A stretch of DNA of 64,000 bases from Enhydrobacter sp. (lineage in GTDB: Bacteria > Pseudomonadota > Alphaproteobacteria > Reyranellales > Reyranellaceae): positions 1,798,001 to 1,862,000 of the forward strand of contig NZ_CP126889.1 in assembly GCF_030246845.1 (NCBI RefSeq), in the 5' to 3' direction. Within the stretch, counting starts at the first letter, position 1. Each line of letters opens with the position of its first letter. The position numbers and the translations under genes were made by a program. Shown here piece after piece: positions 51,201-59,113 of this stretch. The notes beneath the pieces are model-generated. The model was not told the DNA's origin. It did not search any database and saw only the letters and a program-made list of their open reading frames with translations.

Positions 51201-52427
51201 TCACTCTGCAGCCGCCGCCGGACGCGGGCGACCGAGATGGTCGGCAATCCGATCCGCAAGCCGCGCCGCGACCTCTTCCTTGGCCAGTGTCGGCCACTCC
51301 TCGACGCCGCCGGCGCTCACCAGATGCACGGTGTTGCGTTCGCCGCCGAAGGTGCCGGCGGCCGGCGAGACGTCGTTGGCGACGATCCAGTCACAACCCT
51401 TGCGCCGACGCTTGTCGACGGCGTTGGCGACGAGGTTCTCGGTCTCCGCCGCGAATCCCACCACCAGCTTCGGCCGCTTCGGCCCGGCTTTGGAGAGCGT
51501 CGCCAGGATGTCGGGATTGGGCGCGAGCTCGAGGCTGGGTGGCGCGGCCCCCGGCTTTTTCTTGAGCTTGGCCGAGGCGGGCCGTGCCGCCTTCCAGTCG
51601 GCGACGGCGGCGGCGCAGACCGCAACGTCGACCGCGCCCGGCTGCAGGCAGGCCGCGAGCATCTCGTCCGCCGACTCGACCTTCACCACTTTCAGGCCCG
51701 GCGGGTCGGCGATCGCGACCGGTCCGCTCACCAGCGTCACCTCGGCGCCGAGGCACGCCAGCGCTGTGGCGATGGCGTGGCCCTGCTTGCCCGAGGAATG
51801 GTTGGAGATGTAGCGCACCGGGTCGATCGCCTCGCGGGTCGGCCCCGAGGTCACGAGGGCCCGCTTGCCGGCGAGTGGACGGCCCTTCGCCAACAAGGCC
51901 TCGATGGCGGCCACGATCTCCTCCGGCTCGGACATGCGGCCGGGCCCGAACTCGTTGCACGCCATGACGCCCTCGTTGGGACCGACGAAGGCGACGCCTC
52001 GCCCTCTCAATGTGGCTACGTTGGCCGCGGTCGCCGCATGTGTCCACATGCGGACATTCATCGCCGGTGCCGCGAGCACCGGCTTGTCGGTGGCCAGCAA
52101 CACCGTCGAGGCGAGATCGTCGGCAAGGCCCGCCGCCATGCGCGCCAGCAGATTGGCCGTCGCGGGCGCCACGACCAGCAGGTCGGCGTCGCGCGACAGC
52201 TGGATATGACCCATCTCGCTCTCGTCGGTGAGCGAGAACATGTCGCTGTACACCCGATCCTCGGTGAGCGCCTGCAGGGAAAGCGGCGTCACGAATTCCG
52301 CCCCCGCTTCCGTCAGCACGCAGCGGACCGCGGCACCCCGCTTGCGCAGCAGGCGGATCAGCTCCTGCGACTTGAAGGCCGCGATGCCGCCCGCGACGAT
52401 CAACAGGATACGCTTGCCGTTCAGCAT
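51201..52427 (-). CDS. coaBC: Bifunctional phosphopantothenoylcysteine decarboxylase/synthetase
   Basis: This 408-residue CoA-pathway enzyme has two domains. The N-terminal CoaC flavoprotein domain (1-180) has [19 protein letters not shown], the PAMNVRMW substrate motif and the Cys in [13 protein letters not shown]. The C-terminal CoaB synthetase domain (about 190-408) has [21 protein letters not shown] and VCAAAVADW, a Lys-rich loop KLKKKPG and [10 protein letters not shown]. The ATG is at 52425-52427. It works with coaE in the same window, though the two are 10 kb apart. Confidence 0.97.
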   Translation of the reverse strand: MLNGKRILLIVAGGIAAFKSQELIRLLRKRGAAVRCVLTEAGAEFVTPLSLQALTEDRVYSDMFSLTDESEMGHIQLSRDADLLVVAPATANLLARMAAGLADDLASTVLLATDKPVLAAPAMNVRMWTHAATAANVATLRGRGVAFVGPNEGVMACNEFGPGRMSEPEEIVAAIEALLAKGRPLAGKRALVTSGPTREAIDPVRYISNHSSGKQGHAIATALACLGAEVTLVSGPVAIADPPGLKVVKVESADEMLAACLQPGAVDVAVCAAAVADWKAARPASAKLKKKPGAAPPSLELAPNPDILATLSKAGPKRPKLVVGFAAETENLVANAVDKRRRKGCDWIVANDVSPAAGTFGGERNTVHLVSAGGVEEWPTLAKEEVAARLADRIADHLGRPRPAAAAE

Positions 52428-52476
52428 GGCGCCGAGACTAGCACGGTGCGGGCGGCTGCGAAAATCGAGCCATCCG

Positions 52477-54012
52477 TCAACTCCACCCCTCGACGATCGC
52501 AACGACCGCAAGGACCAGCGCCGCTACCGCGATCACCTCGACGAGCACCGTCCGCCAGCCGCGTCCCGCCAATGCCGGCACCATCTCGGACTGTTCGGCC
52601 CTGCGCCGCTCGCGCTCGGCGACCAGATGCAGGTTGTCGATCAGCCGCGGCAGCCGGCGCAGTCCGTGGGCAATATCGCGAGCGGCGCGGCGCGTCGTGG
52701 CTCGCGGCCCGAAGTGCGTGACCATCCAGTCCTCGATCAGGGGCCGCGCCAGCTCCCAGATATTGACCATCGGGTTCAGCCGCGTGCCCATGCCCTCGGC
52801 CATCAGCATGGTCTTCTGCAGCAGGAGAAGCTGCGGCTGCACCGCCATCTCGAACTGCTCGGTGACGCGCAGCAGATGGGCGAGCAGACGCGCGATCGAG
52901 ATCTCGTGGCTCGGCTTGCCGAAGATCGGCTCGCCGATCGAGCGGCAGGCCTGGGCGAACATCTCGAGCGACTGGTGATGCGGCACGTAGCCGGCGCGGA
53001 ACTGCACCTCGGCCACCGCGCGATAGTCGCGCCTCAGGAAGGCGACGAGAAGCTCGGCGAGGTAGCCGCGCGTGTCCTCGTCGACGCGGCCCATGATGCC
53101 GAAGTCGACCGGCACGATGCAGCCGGACCGATCGACGAAGGCATTGCCGCCATGCATGTCGGCATGGAAGAAGCCGTCGCGGAACACCTGGTAGAAGAAG
53201 GCCTCGGCGCACTTGCGCATGATCTCGTTGGGATCGTGCCCGGCGGCGACGATGGCGTCGCGATCGCCGATCGGCGTGCCGTCGACGCGCTCCAGCGTCA
53301 TGACGCGCTGTGCCGTGCGGTCCCAGTCGATGTCGGGCGTGCGATAGGTGGGATCGTCGCGGAAATTGTCGCCCAGTTCCTGCGCTGCTGCGGCCTCCAT
53401 GCGGAGATCCATCTCGACCCGCACCACATCGGCGAAGGCCTTGACCGACTCGATCGGCTTCAGCCGGCGGAAGCGCGGCTGGGTGCGCTCGACCAGTTCG
53501 GCCATCCAGTAGAAAAGGTCGAGATCGCGCGCGAAAGCTTCCTCGATGCCGGGCCGCAGCACCTTCACGGCGACATCCCGGCCGTCGGACGTGACGGCGA
53601 AATGGACCTGCGCGATCGAGGCCGCGGCGACCGGCACGTCGTCGAAGCGTTCGAACAGCTTGTCCACCGGCCGGCCGAGCTCGTTCTCGATGATGCGTCG
53701 CGCCTCCGCCCCCGAGAAGGGCGGCAGATGGTCCTGCAGGCGGGCGAGATCGGCCGCCACCTCCTCGCTCAGGAGGTCGGCGCGCGTCGACAGGGCCTGG
53801 CCCAGCTTGATGAAGGAGGGGCCCAGCTCCTGCAGGGCGGTCGCCAGCCGTTCGCCCGGCCGGCGCGTCTGACGACGCCAGGCGAACAGCCGCGCCCAGG
53901 CCACCAGCGCGGGCGCGATCGCCAGCGTCTCGAGCGGGAACAGCGCGTCGTGCCGGGCGAAGGTGACCGCCATCCGCAGGAGGCGCCAGCCATTGCGCAG
54001 GGCGCGGAACAT
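52477..54012 (-). CDS. ubiB: Ubiquinone biosynthesis regulatory kinase-like protein UbiB
   Basis: This 511-residue ABC1/UbiB atypical kinase is needed for coenzyme Q biosynthesis. The KxGQ motif (SFIKLGQALSTRADLL) lies near residue 68. The Ala-rich nucleotide loop AAASIAQVHFA, DVAVKVLRPGIE, the ExD-type helix VVRVEMDLRMEAAAAQEL, the catalytic-loop FFHADMHGGNAFV and VPVDFGIMGR follow in order. Two C-terminal hydrophobic helices (about 485-508) anchor it to the membrane. The ATG is directly adjacent to the ubiE stop, indicating a ubiE-ubiB operon. Confidence 0.97.
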   Translation of the reverse strand: MFRALRNGWRLLRMAVTFARHDALFPLETLAIAPALVAWARLFAWRRQTRRPGERLATALQELGPSFIKLGQALSTRADLLSEEVAADLARLQDHLPPFSGAEARRIIENELGRPVDKLFERFDDVPVAAASIAQVHFAVTSDGRDVAVKVLRPGIEEAFARDLDLFYWMAELVERTQPRFRRLKPIESVKAFADVVRVEMDLRMEAAAAQELGDNFRDDPTYRTPDIDWDRTAQRVMTLERVDGTPIGDRDAIVAAGHDPNEIMRKCAEAFFYQVFRDGFFHADMHGGNAFVDRSGCIVPVDFGIMGRVDEDTRGYLAELLVAFLRRDYRAVAEVQFRAGYVPHHQSLEMFAQACRSIGEPIFGKPSHEISIARLLAHLLRVTEQFEMAVQPQLLLLQKTMLMAEGMGTRLNPMVNIWELARPLIEDWMVTHFGPRATTRRAARDIAHGLRRLPRLIDNLHLVAERERRRAEQSEMVPALAGRGWRTVLVEVIAVAALVLAVVAIVEGWS

Positions 54013-54819
54013 TCAGATCCGCCAGCCCGAATGAAGCGCGACGACGCCGAGCGTCATGTTGCGCCAAGCGACCTGCGCAAAACCGGCGCGGCGCAGACGC
54101 GCGGCAAGCTCGCGCTGCGGCGGGAAGCGGCGGATGCTCTCGTGCAGGTAGCGATAGGACTCGGCGTCGTGCGCCACGATGCGGCCGAAGAACGGCAGCG
54201 CGCGCTCGGAATAGGCATCGTAGAGGCGGCCGACAGGCGCCGAGGTGACCTTGCTGAATTCGAGACAGTAATAGCGACCGCCAGGTTTCAGCACTCGCCA
54301 GGCCTCGCGCAGCGCCTGGTCGATGTCGGTGACGTTGCGCAGTCCGAAGGCGATCGTGTAGGCGTCGAAGGCGCGATCGGGGAACGGCAGGTTCTCGGCG
54401 TCGCCTGCCGCCCAGGTCAGACCCTGCAAGAGGCCGCGATCGATGGCACGGTCGCGGCCGACACGCAGCATCGCTGGATTGATGTCGCAGACCGTGACGT
54501 CGGCGCGTGCCCGCCCCTTCTCCTCGACCCTCCTCGCCAGCCGGAAGGCGATGTCGCCGGTGCCGCCCGCCACGTCGAGCAGCCTTTCACCCGCGCGCGG
54601 ATTCACGACATCGACCAGCGCGTTCTTCCACAGACGGTGTACGCCGCCGGACATCAGGTCGTTCATCAGGTCGTAGCGCGGCGCCACGCTCTCGAACACC
54701 TCGCGCACGAGGCCGGCCTTTTCCGCCCTCGGCACATCGCGATAGCCGAAAGACGCCAGCCCGTCGTCCGTCCGGGCCTCCCGGTCGGCGGCGGACGCGC
54801 TAGGATCGGGTTCGCTCAT
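54013..54819 (-). CDS. ubiE: Ubiquinone/menaquinone C-methyltransferase UbiE
   Basis: This 268-residue SAM-dependent methyltransferase of quinone biosynthesis shows VFESVAPRYDLMNDLMSGGVHRLWK, SAM motif I LLDVAGGTGDIAFRLA, VTVCDINPAML, AGDAENLPFPDRAFDAYTIAFGLRNVTD and the C-terminal GVVALHSGWRI. The ATG is at 54817-54819. Its 5' end is only 24 bp from the divergent halohydrin-dehalogenase-like gene, so the two promoters must overlap each other or the coding starts. It heads the minus-strand run down to the 3-hydroxyisobutyrate dehydrogenase gene. Confidence 0.97.
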   Translation of the reverse strand: MSEPDPSASAADREARTDDGLASFGYRDVPRAEKAGLVREVFESVAPRYDLMNDLMSGGVHRLWKNALVDVVNPRAGERLLDVAGGTGDIAFRLARRVEEKGRARADVTVCDINPAMLRVGRDRAIDRGLLQGLTWAAGDAENLPFPDRAFDAYTIAFGLRNVTDIDQALREAWRVLKPGGRYYCLEFSKVTSAPVGRLYDAYSERALPFFGRIVAHDAESYRYLHESIRRFPPQRELAARLRRAGFAQVAWRNMTLGVVALHSGWRI

Positions 54820-54843
54820 GGGGCGCAACCTAGAGGAATCGCC

Positions 54844-55578
54844 ATGCTGCTGAAAGACCGGGTGATGCTGATCACCCATGTCGAGAAATTCGCAGGCTAC
54901 GGCACCACCGAGGTGGCACTGGCGCAGGGCGCCACTGTGCTGGCGCACGATCCGTCCTTCGAGGCGCCGAGCGCGCGCCGCCAGTACGAGGGCCGGTTTC
55001 CCGGCGCCCATGCGCTGTCGGCGACCGATCCCGCCACCGTGGTCGAGCTGGCCCTGAAGCGGCACGGTCATATCGACGCGCTGGTGAGCAACGACGCCTA
55101 TCCGGCGCTGCGTGCGCCGCTTGGCGAGGCGCGGCTCGAGGACTATCGCGCGGCGTTCGAGACGATGGCGGTGGCGCCGTTCCACCTCGTGCAGCTGGTG
55201 GCGCCCTCGATGCGCAAGCGCAAGTCGGGCCGCATCGTGTTCGTCTCGTCGGCCGCCCCGCTGCGCGGCATCGCCAACTACACGCCCTATGTCTCGGCCC
55301 GCGCCGCGGCCAACGGGCTCGTCGCCTCGCTCGCTCGGGAGCTGGGCCGCGACGGCATCACCGTCAACGCCGTCGGCTCGAACTACGTCGAGAATCCCGA
55401 GTACTTTCCGCCGGCGCTGCTGGCCAATCAGGAAGCCATGGCCAAGATGACGGCACAGATCCCGCTCGGCCGGCTGGGCAAGAGCACGGAGCTCGGCGCG
55501 GCGATCTGCTTCCTCTGCTCCGACGGCGCGGGCTTCATCACCGGCCACGTCCTGCCGCATGCCGGCGGCTGGGCGTGA
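54844..55578 (+). CDS. Halohydrin dehalogenase-like SDR protein
   Basis: This 244-residue SDR-fold protein lacks the Rossmann Gly motif for NAD(P). At that place it has T11 and HVEKFAGYG, fitting the T-X4-(F/Y)-X-G halide-pocket motif of halohydrin dehalogenases. The catalytic residues also fit S-X12-Y-X3-R: S136, Y149 and R153 replace the SDR Ser-Tyr-Lys. VSNDAYP, RLEDYRAAFE, PSMRKRKSGRIVFVSSAAP and GSNYVENPEYFPP recall HheC from memory. The family converts vicinal halohydrins to epoxides and the reverse. AGAGGA precedes the ATG at 54844. It is divergent from ubiE. Dehalogenase activity is inferred from motifs; no haloalkane or epoxide-hydrolase gene is adjacent. Confidence 0.85.
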   Translation: MLLKDRVMLITHVEKFAGYGTTEVALAQGATVLAHDPSFEAPSARRQYEGRFPGAHALSATDPATVVELALKRHGHIDALVSNDAYPALRAPLGEARLEDYRAAFETMAVAPFHLVQLVAPSMRKRKSGRIVFVSSAAPLRGIANYTPYVSARAAANGLVASLARELGRDGITVNAVGSNYVENPEYFPPALLANQEAMAKMTAQIPLGRLGKSTELGAAICFLCSDGAGFITGHVLPHAGGWA

Positions 55579-55623
55579 CGGGCTCCAGTCGCGATTGGCG
55601 ACCTGTCCGATTGCGACAAGCCC

Positions 55624-55691
55624 GTGTCATTCCGAGCGAAGCGAGGAATCTTTCGCGGTGCCGAAGATCCCTCGCGCCGCTCGGGATGACA
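55624..55691. repeat. Palindromic repeat family 1, copy D
   Basis: GTGTCATTCCGAGCGAAGCG at the left and CGCGCCGCTCGGGATGACA at the right, with an AATCTTTC/GAAGATCC centre. It lies in the convergent gap between the halohydrin-dehalogenase-like gene and nrdB. Confidence 0.85.
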
Positions 55692-55716
55692 GCCCTTTTG
55701 CATGACTGCGAGGCCG

Positions 55717-56679
55717 TTAGCCGAACGCCTCCTCCCAGGTGCCGCGGGTCGAGGCCTTGGAATATTCGGTGGCGCGGTTCTCGAAGAAGTTGGTGTGCTC
55801 GATGGCGTTCAGCATCTGGTCCATCCATGGCAGCGGATTCTTGGCGTCCTTGCGGTAGATGGGCTGCAGGCCGAGCTGGGTGAGGCGGCGGTCGGCGATG
55901 AAGCGGATGTAACGCTTGACGTCGGTCGCGGTCATGCCCTCGATGCCGTCGAGCTCGAAAGCGAGGTCGATGAAGGCATCCTCGTGATCGACGATGGTCG
56001 AGCAGGCGATGTAGAGCTCGCGCTGCAGCGCCTCGGTCCAGACCTCCGGGTTCTCCTGCACGAAAGTGCGGAAGAGCCGGATGATCGAGTTGCAATGCAG
56101 GGTCTCGTCGCGCACCGACCAGGAGATGATCTGGCCCATCCCCTTCATCTTGTTGAAGCGCGGGAAGTTCATCAGCATCGCGAAGGAGGCGAAGAGCTGC
56201 AGGCCCTCGGTGAAGCCGCCGAACACGGCCAGGGTCTTGGCGATGCCGGGCTTGGAGTCGACTGTGAAGCCTTGCATGTAGTCGTACTTGTCCTTCATCT
56301 CCTTGACGCGGAGGAAGGCGGAGTATTCGGCTTCGGGCATGCCGATCGTGTCGAGCAGGTGGCTGTAGGCCGCGATATGGACCGTCTCCATGGCGGAGAA
56401 GGCCGCCAGCATCATCTGCACCTCGGTCGGCTTGAAGACGCGTGCGTAGGCCCGCATGTAACAGTTGTTCACCTCGACGTCGGCCTGGGTGAAGAAGCGG
56501 AAGATCTGCGTGAGCAGATGCCGCTCGCTGTCGGAGAGCTTGTTGCGCCAGTCCTTGACGTCGTCGGCCAGCGGCACCTCCTCGGGCAGCCAGTGGATGC
56601 GCTGCTGGGTCAGCCAGGCATCATACGCCCAGGGATAGTGGAACGGCTTGTAGATCGGCTTGGCGTCGAGCAGGGACAT
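55717..56679 (-). CDS. nrdB: Ribonucleotide reductase class I beta subunit NrdB
   Basis: This 320-residue radical-generating subunit has ligand sets in FFTQADVEVNNCYM (Asp), SAMETVHIAAYSHLL (Glu, His and the radical Tyr four residues after the His) and the second-half helices FTEGLQLFASFAML and SVRDETLHCNSIIRL. A Tyr is present at the radical site, so it reads as class Ia (di-iron-tyrosyl) instead of the Phe-bearing class Ic. No ATP-cone is present. The ATG is at 56677-56679. It follows nrdA on the same strand, with a 117-bp gap that contains palindromic repeat copy E. Confidence 0.95.
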   Translation of the reverse strand: MSLLDAKPIYKPFHYPWAYDAWLTQQRIHWLPEEVPLADDVKDWRNKLSDSERHLLTQIFRFFTQADVEVNNCYMRAYARVFKPTEVQMMLAAFSAMETVHIAAYSHLLDTIGMPEAEYSAFLRVKEMKDKYDYMQGFTVDSKPGIAKTLAVFGGFTEGLQLFASFAMLMNFPRFNKMKGMGQIISWSVRDETLHCNSIIRLFRTFVQENPEVWTEALQRELYIACSTIVDHEDAFIDLAFELDGIEGMTATDVKRYIRFIADRRLTQLGLQPIYRKDAKNPLPWMDQMLNAIEHTNFFENRATEYSKASTRGTWEEAFG

Positions 56680-56709
56680 CGGTTCACTCTCATCGATTCT
56701 TGCAAACCG

Positions 56710-56784
56710 GTGTCATCCCGGGCGCAGCGGGGGATCCTTCGTCGAACGACGCGGAACGATCCCCCGCTTCGCTCGGGATGACAC
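56710..56784. repeat. Palindromic repeat family 1, copy E (inside nrdAB)
   Basis: GTGTCATCCCGGGCGCAGCG at the left and CGCTTCGCTCGGGATGACAC at the right. This is the most symmetrical copy and lies between the nrdA stop and the nrdB start, within what should be one transcript. Confidence 0.85.
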
Positions 56785-56796
56785 GGGCGGAGCCTC

Positions 56797-58665
56797 TTAC
56801 TGGCAGCTCAGGCATTCCTCGTAGTTGTTGGCCTCGCCGACCGGCGGCGTGCCGGTCGGCCGAGGCAGGGGGGCGTCGAGGTTAGGCGCTGAAAGGGCCT
56901 GATCGCCGATGGGCGCGACGACGGCGTCGTTCGACACGGTCTCGGCGCGCTGGATGGAGAGCGAGCGGCAGTAATAGAGGCTTTTGACGCCGCGCTTCCA
57001 GGCCATCAGGTGGATCTGGTGCAGGTCGCGCTTGTGCACGTCGGCCGGCAGGAAAAGGTTGAGCGACTGGCTCTGGCAGATGAAGGGCGCGCGGTCGGCG
57101 GCATGCTCGACCAGCCAGCGCTGGTCGATCTCGAACGCCGTCTTGAACACCGCCTTCTCGTGATCATCGAGGCAGTCGAGATGCTGCACCGAGCCCTGGC
57201 TGGTCATGATCGAGGTCCAGGTGTCCTCGTCGTCCCTGCCCTTCGCGGCCAGCACTTTCTCGAGATACGGGTTGCGCACCACGAAGGAGCCCGACAGGGT
57301 CTTGTGGTTGTAGACGTTGGCCGCCGAGGGCTCGATGCCGGGCGAGGCGCCGCCGCAGATGATCGAGATCGAGGCCGTGGGTGCGATCGCGAGCTTGTGG
57401 GAGAAGCGCTCCTCGATGCCGAAATCGGCGGCGTCCGGGCAGGCACCGCGCTCCCTGGCGAGCGTCTTCGAGGCGAGATCGCACTGGCTGCGGATGTGCT
57501 TGAACATCTTCTTGTTCCACACCTTCGCCATCACCGCCTCGATCGGGGTGTTGTTCTGCTGCAGGAAGGAGTGGAAACCCATGACGCCGAGCCCCACCGA
57601 GCGTTCGCGCATGGCGGCGTAGGTGGCGCGCGCGAAGTCGCTGCCGGCATTGTCGATGAAGCCCTGCAGCACGTTGTCGAGGAAGCGCATCACGTCCTCG
57701 ATGAAGGTCGGATGCTCGTGCCACTCGAGGTAGGTCTCGAGATTGAGGGAGGAGAGGCAGCACACGGCAGTGCGCTGCTTGCCGTCGCGGTCGACGCCGG
57801 TCGGCAGCGTGATCTCGCTGCACAGGTTGGAGGTCTTGACCTCGAGACCCGCCAGCTTGTGGTGCTCGGGCCGCGCCCGGTTCACGTGATCGACGAAGAC
57901 GAGGTAGGGCTCGCCGGTCTCGATGCGCGCCGTCAGGATGCGGATCCAGAGATGCCGGGCCGAGATCTTGCGCAGGACGGCGCCGTCCTTGGGGCTGGTG
58001 AGCGCCCATTCCTCGTCGTTCTCGACGGCGCGCATGAAGGCGTCGGAGACCAGGAGGCCGTGATGGAGGTTGAGCGCCTTGCGGTTGGGGTCGCCGCCGG
58101 TCGGCCGGCGGATCTCGATGAACTCCTCGATCTCGGGATGGCTGACCGGCAGATAGACCGCCGCCGAGCCGCGCCGCAACGAGCCCTGGGAGATCGCGAG
58201 CGTGAGCGAATCCATCACCCGGATGAAGGGCACGACACCGGAGGTCTTACCGTTCATGCCGACCTTCTCGCCGATCGAGCGCAGGTTGCCCCAGTAGGAG
58301 CCGATGCCGCCGCCACGCGCGGCGAGCCACACGTTCTCGTTCCAGAGACCGACGATGCCTTCCAGCGAGTCGGTGGCTTCGTTCAGGAAGCAGGAGATCG
58401 GCAGGCCGCGCTGCGTGCCGCCGTTGCTGAGCACCGGCGTCGCCGGCATGAACCAGAGATTGCTGATGTAGTCGTAGAGCCGCTGGGCGTGCGCATCGTC
58501 GTCGGCATAGGCCGAGGCGACCCGGGCGAACATGTCCTGGTAGCTCTCGCCCGGCAGCAGGTACCGGTCGGTCAGGGTGGCTTTGCCGAAGGCCGTCAGG
58601 CGGGAGTCCCGGGAGGAGTCGGTAACAACACGCGCACCGCTTCGAACTTGAACGACATCAAACAC
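56797..58665 (-). CDS. nrdA: Ribonucleotide reductase class I alpha subunit NrdA (no ATP-cone)
   Basis: This catalytic subunit reduces ribonucleotides for DNA synthesis. Active-site Cys lie in LPISCFLN and AVCCLSSLN, the N-C-E set in TSNLCSEITLP, the radical-transfer Tyr pair in KSLYYCRS, and the C-terminal redox pair in EECLSCQ. At about 622 residues it lacks the N-terminal ATP-cone of the usual 760-residue class Ia proteins, so overall activity is not set by dATP at that site. The start is uncertain: GTG at 58663-58665 (GGGG 6 nt upstream) is chosen; the frame is open to a GTG at 58693-58695, which overlaps a DnaA-box pair. Candidate NrdR boxes lie upstream. Confidence 0.93.
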   Translation of the reverse strand: MFDVVQVRSGARVVTDSSRDSRLTAFGKATLTDRYLLPGESYQDMFARVASAYADDDAHAQRLYDYISNLWFMPATPVLSNGGTQRGLPISCFLNEATDSLEGIVGLWNENVWLAARGGGIGSYWGNLRSIGEKVGMNGKTSGVVPFIRVMDSLTLAISQGSLRRGSAAVYLPVSHPEIEEFIEIRRPTGGDPNRKALNLHHGLLVSDAFMRAVENDEEWALTSPKDGAVLRKISARHLWIRILTARIETGEPYLVFVDHVNRARPEHHKLAGLEVKTSNLCSEITLPTGVDRDGKQRTAVCCLSSLNLETYLEWHEHPTFIEDVMRFLDNVLQGFIDNAGSDFARATYAAMRERSVGLGVMGFHSFLQQNNTPIEAVMAKVWNKKMFKHIRSQCDLASKTLARERGACPDAADFGIEERFSHKLAIAPTASISIICGGASPGIEPSAANVYNHKTLSGSFVVRNPYLEKVLAAKGRDDEDTWTSIMTSQGSVQHLDCLDDHEKAVFKTAFEIDQRWLVEHAADRAPFICQSQSLNLFLPADVHKRDLHQIHLMAWKRGVKSLYYCRSLSIQRAETVSNDAVVAPIGDQALSAPNLDAPLPRPTGTPPVGEANNYEECLSCQ

Positions 58666-58685
58666 TTGCGGCCCCCATTTTCTTC

Positions 58686-58705
58686 TTGTCCACACCTGTG
58701 GATAA
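58686..58705. promoter_or_regulatory. Inverted pair of DnaA boxes at the nrdA 5' end
   Basis: TTGTCCACA (58686-58694, one mismatch to TTATCCACA) and TGTGGATAA (58697-58705, exact complement of the consensus) face each other with 2 bp between them. They lie at or just upstream of the nrdA start. DnaA is known to bind the nrdAB promoter in E. coli; the role here is inferred. Confidence 0.6.
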
Positions 58706-58721
58706 AACAGTTTGTGGAAGA

Positions 58722-58768
58722 CACCTACATGTAGGGACCGGCTTCCGCATCCCCACTATCCATTGATG
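58722..58768. promoter_or_regulatory. Tandem candidate NrdR boxes upstream of nrdAB
   Basis: Box 1 (58722-58737) has the perfect palindromic core CTACATGTAG, fitting the CwAnATnTwG centre of NrdR boxes. Box 2 (58753-58768) has the weaker core CTATCCATTG. The centres are 31 bp apart, three helical turns, the spacing typical for paired NrdR boxes. A minus-strand TATCAT (58771-58766) with ATGACA (58793-58788) 16 bp upstream could be the promoter, with box 2 directly downstream of the -10. Confidence 0.5.
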
Positions 58769-59113
58769 ATACGCTGGGCGGCGCGCCTGTCATGGGCAAA
58801 TTTATACGTCGATTGTGAATCTGAGGAATTGTAAGTTAAGCCTTTGTTATTACGTCATAAAAAATAATCCTGGATTTTTGAACCGTGGCTGAATCACCAC
58901 CTTCGCAAGCGCAGCAAAGGAAGAGAACAAAACGCGCTTCCCCGCGGAATCTTTGACCACCAAACAGAAACCGCAGCGATTTGGCCGACCATCGTCTGCG
59001 CACCTGTCCAAAGGCTCGACGCGGTAGGCACTTCTGCCATCGCCAACTCATCGTCGTCAGATTGTCACAGAGCAGCGTACCATCGGCCGGGCGCTGCAGG
59101 ACGGGACGAGGTT
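58769..59113. other. Intergenic region between nrdA and NAD-glutamate dehydrogenase
   Basis: The region (about 345 bp) is partly AT-rich (near 58841-58870) and holds divergent regulatory sequence for nrdA and the glutamate dehydrogenase gene. A 71-residue frame at 58836-59051 shows no domain, signal peptide or ribosome-binding site and is not called. No gene or RNA is recognised. Confidence 0.5.

Noticed and set aside
58836..59051. 71-residue minus-strand frame upstream of nrdA
   Set aside because: No signal, domain, codon bias or ribosome-binding site; it overlaps the likely regulatory region.
58686..59113. Possible chromosomal origin (DnaA-box pair plus AT-rich stretch near 58840)
   Set aside because: Only two boxes are seen, no clustered set, and no adjoining hemE or dnaA gene. 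A regulatory role at nrdA is simpler.
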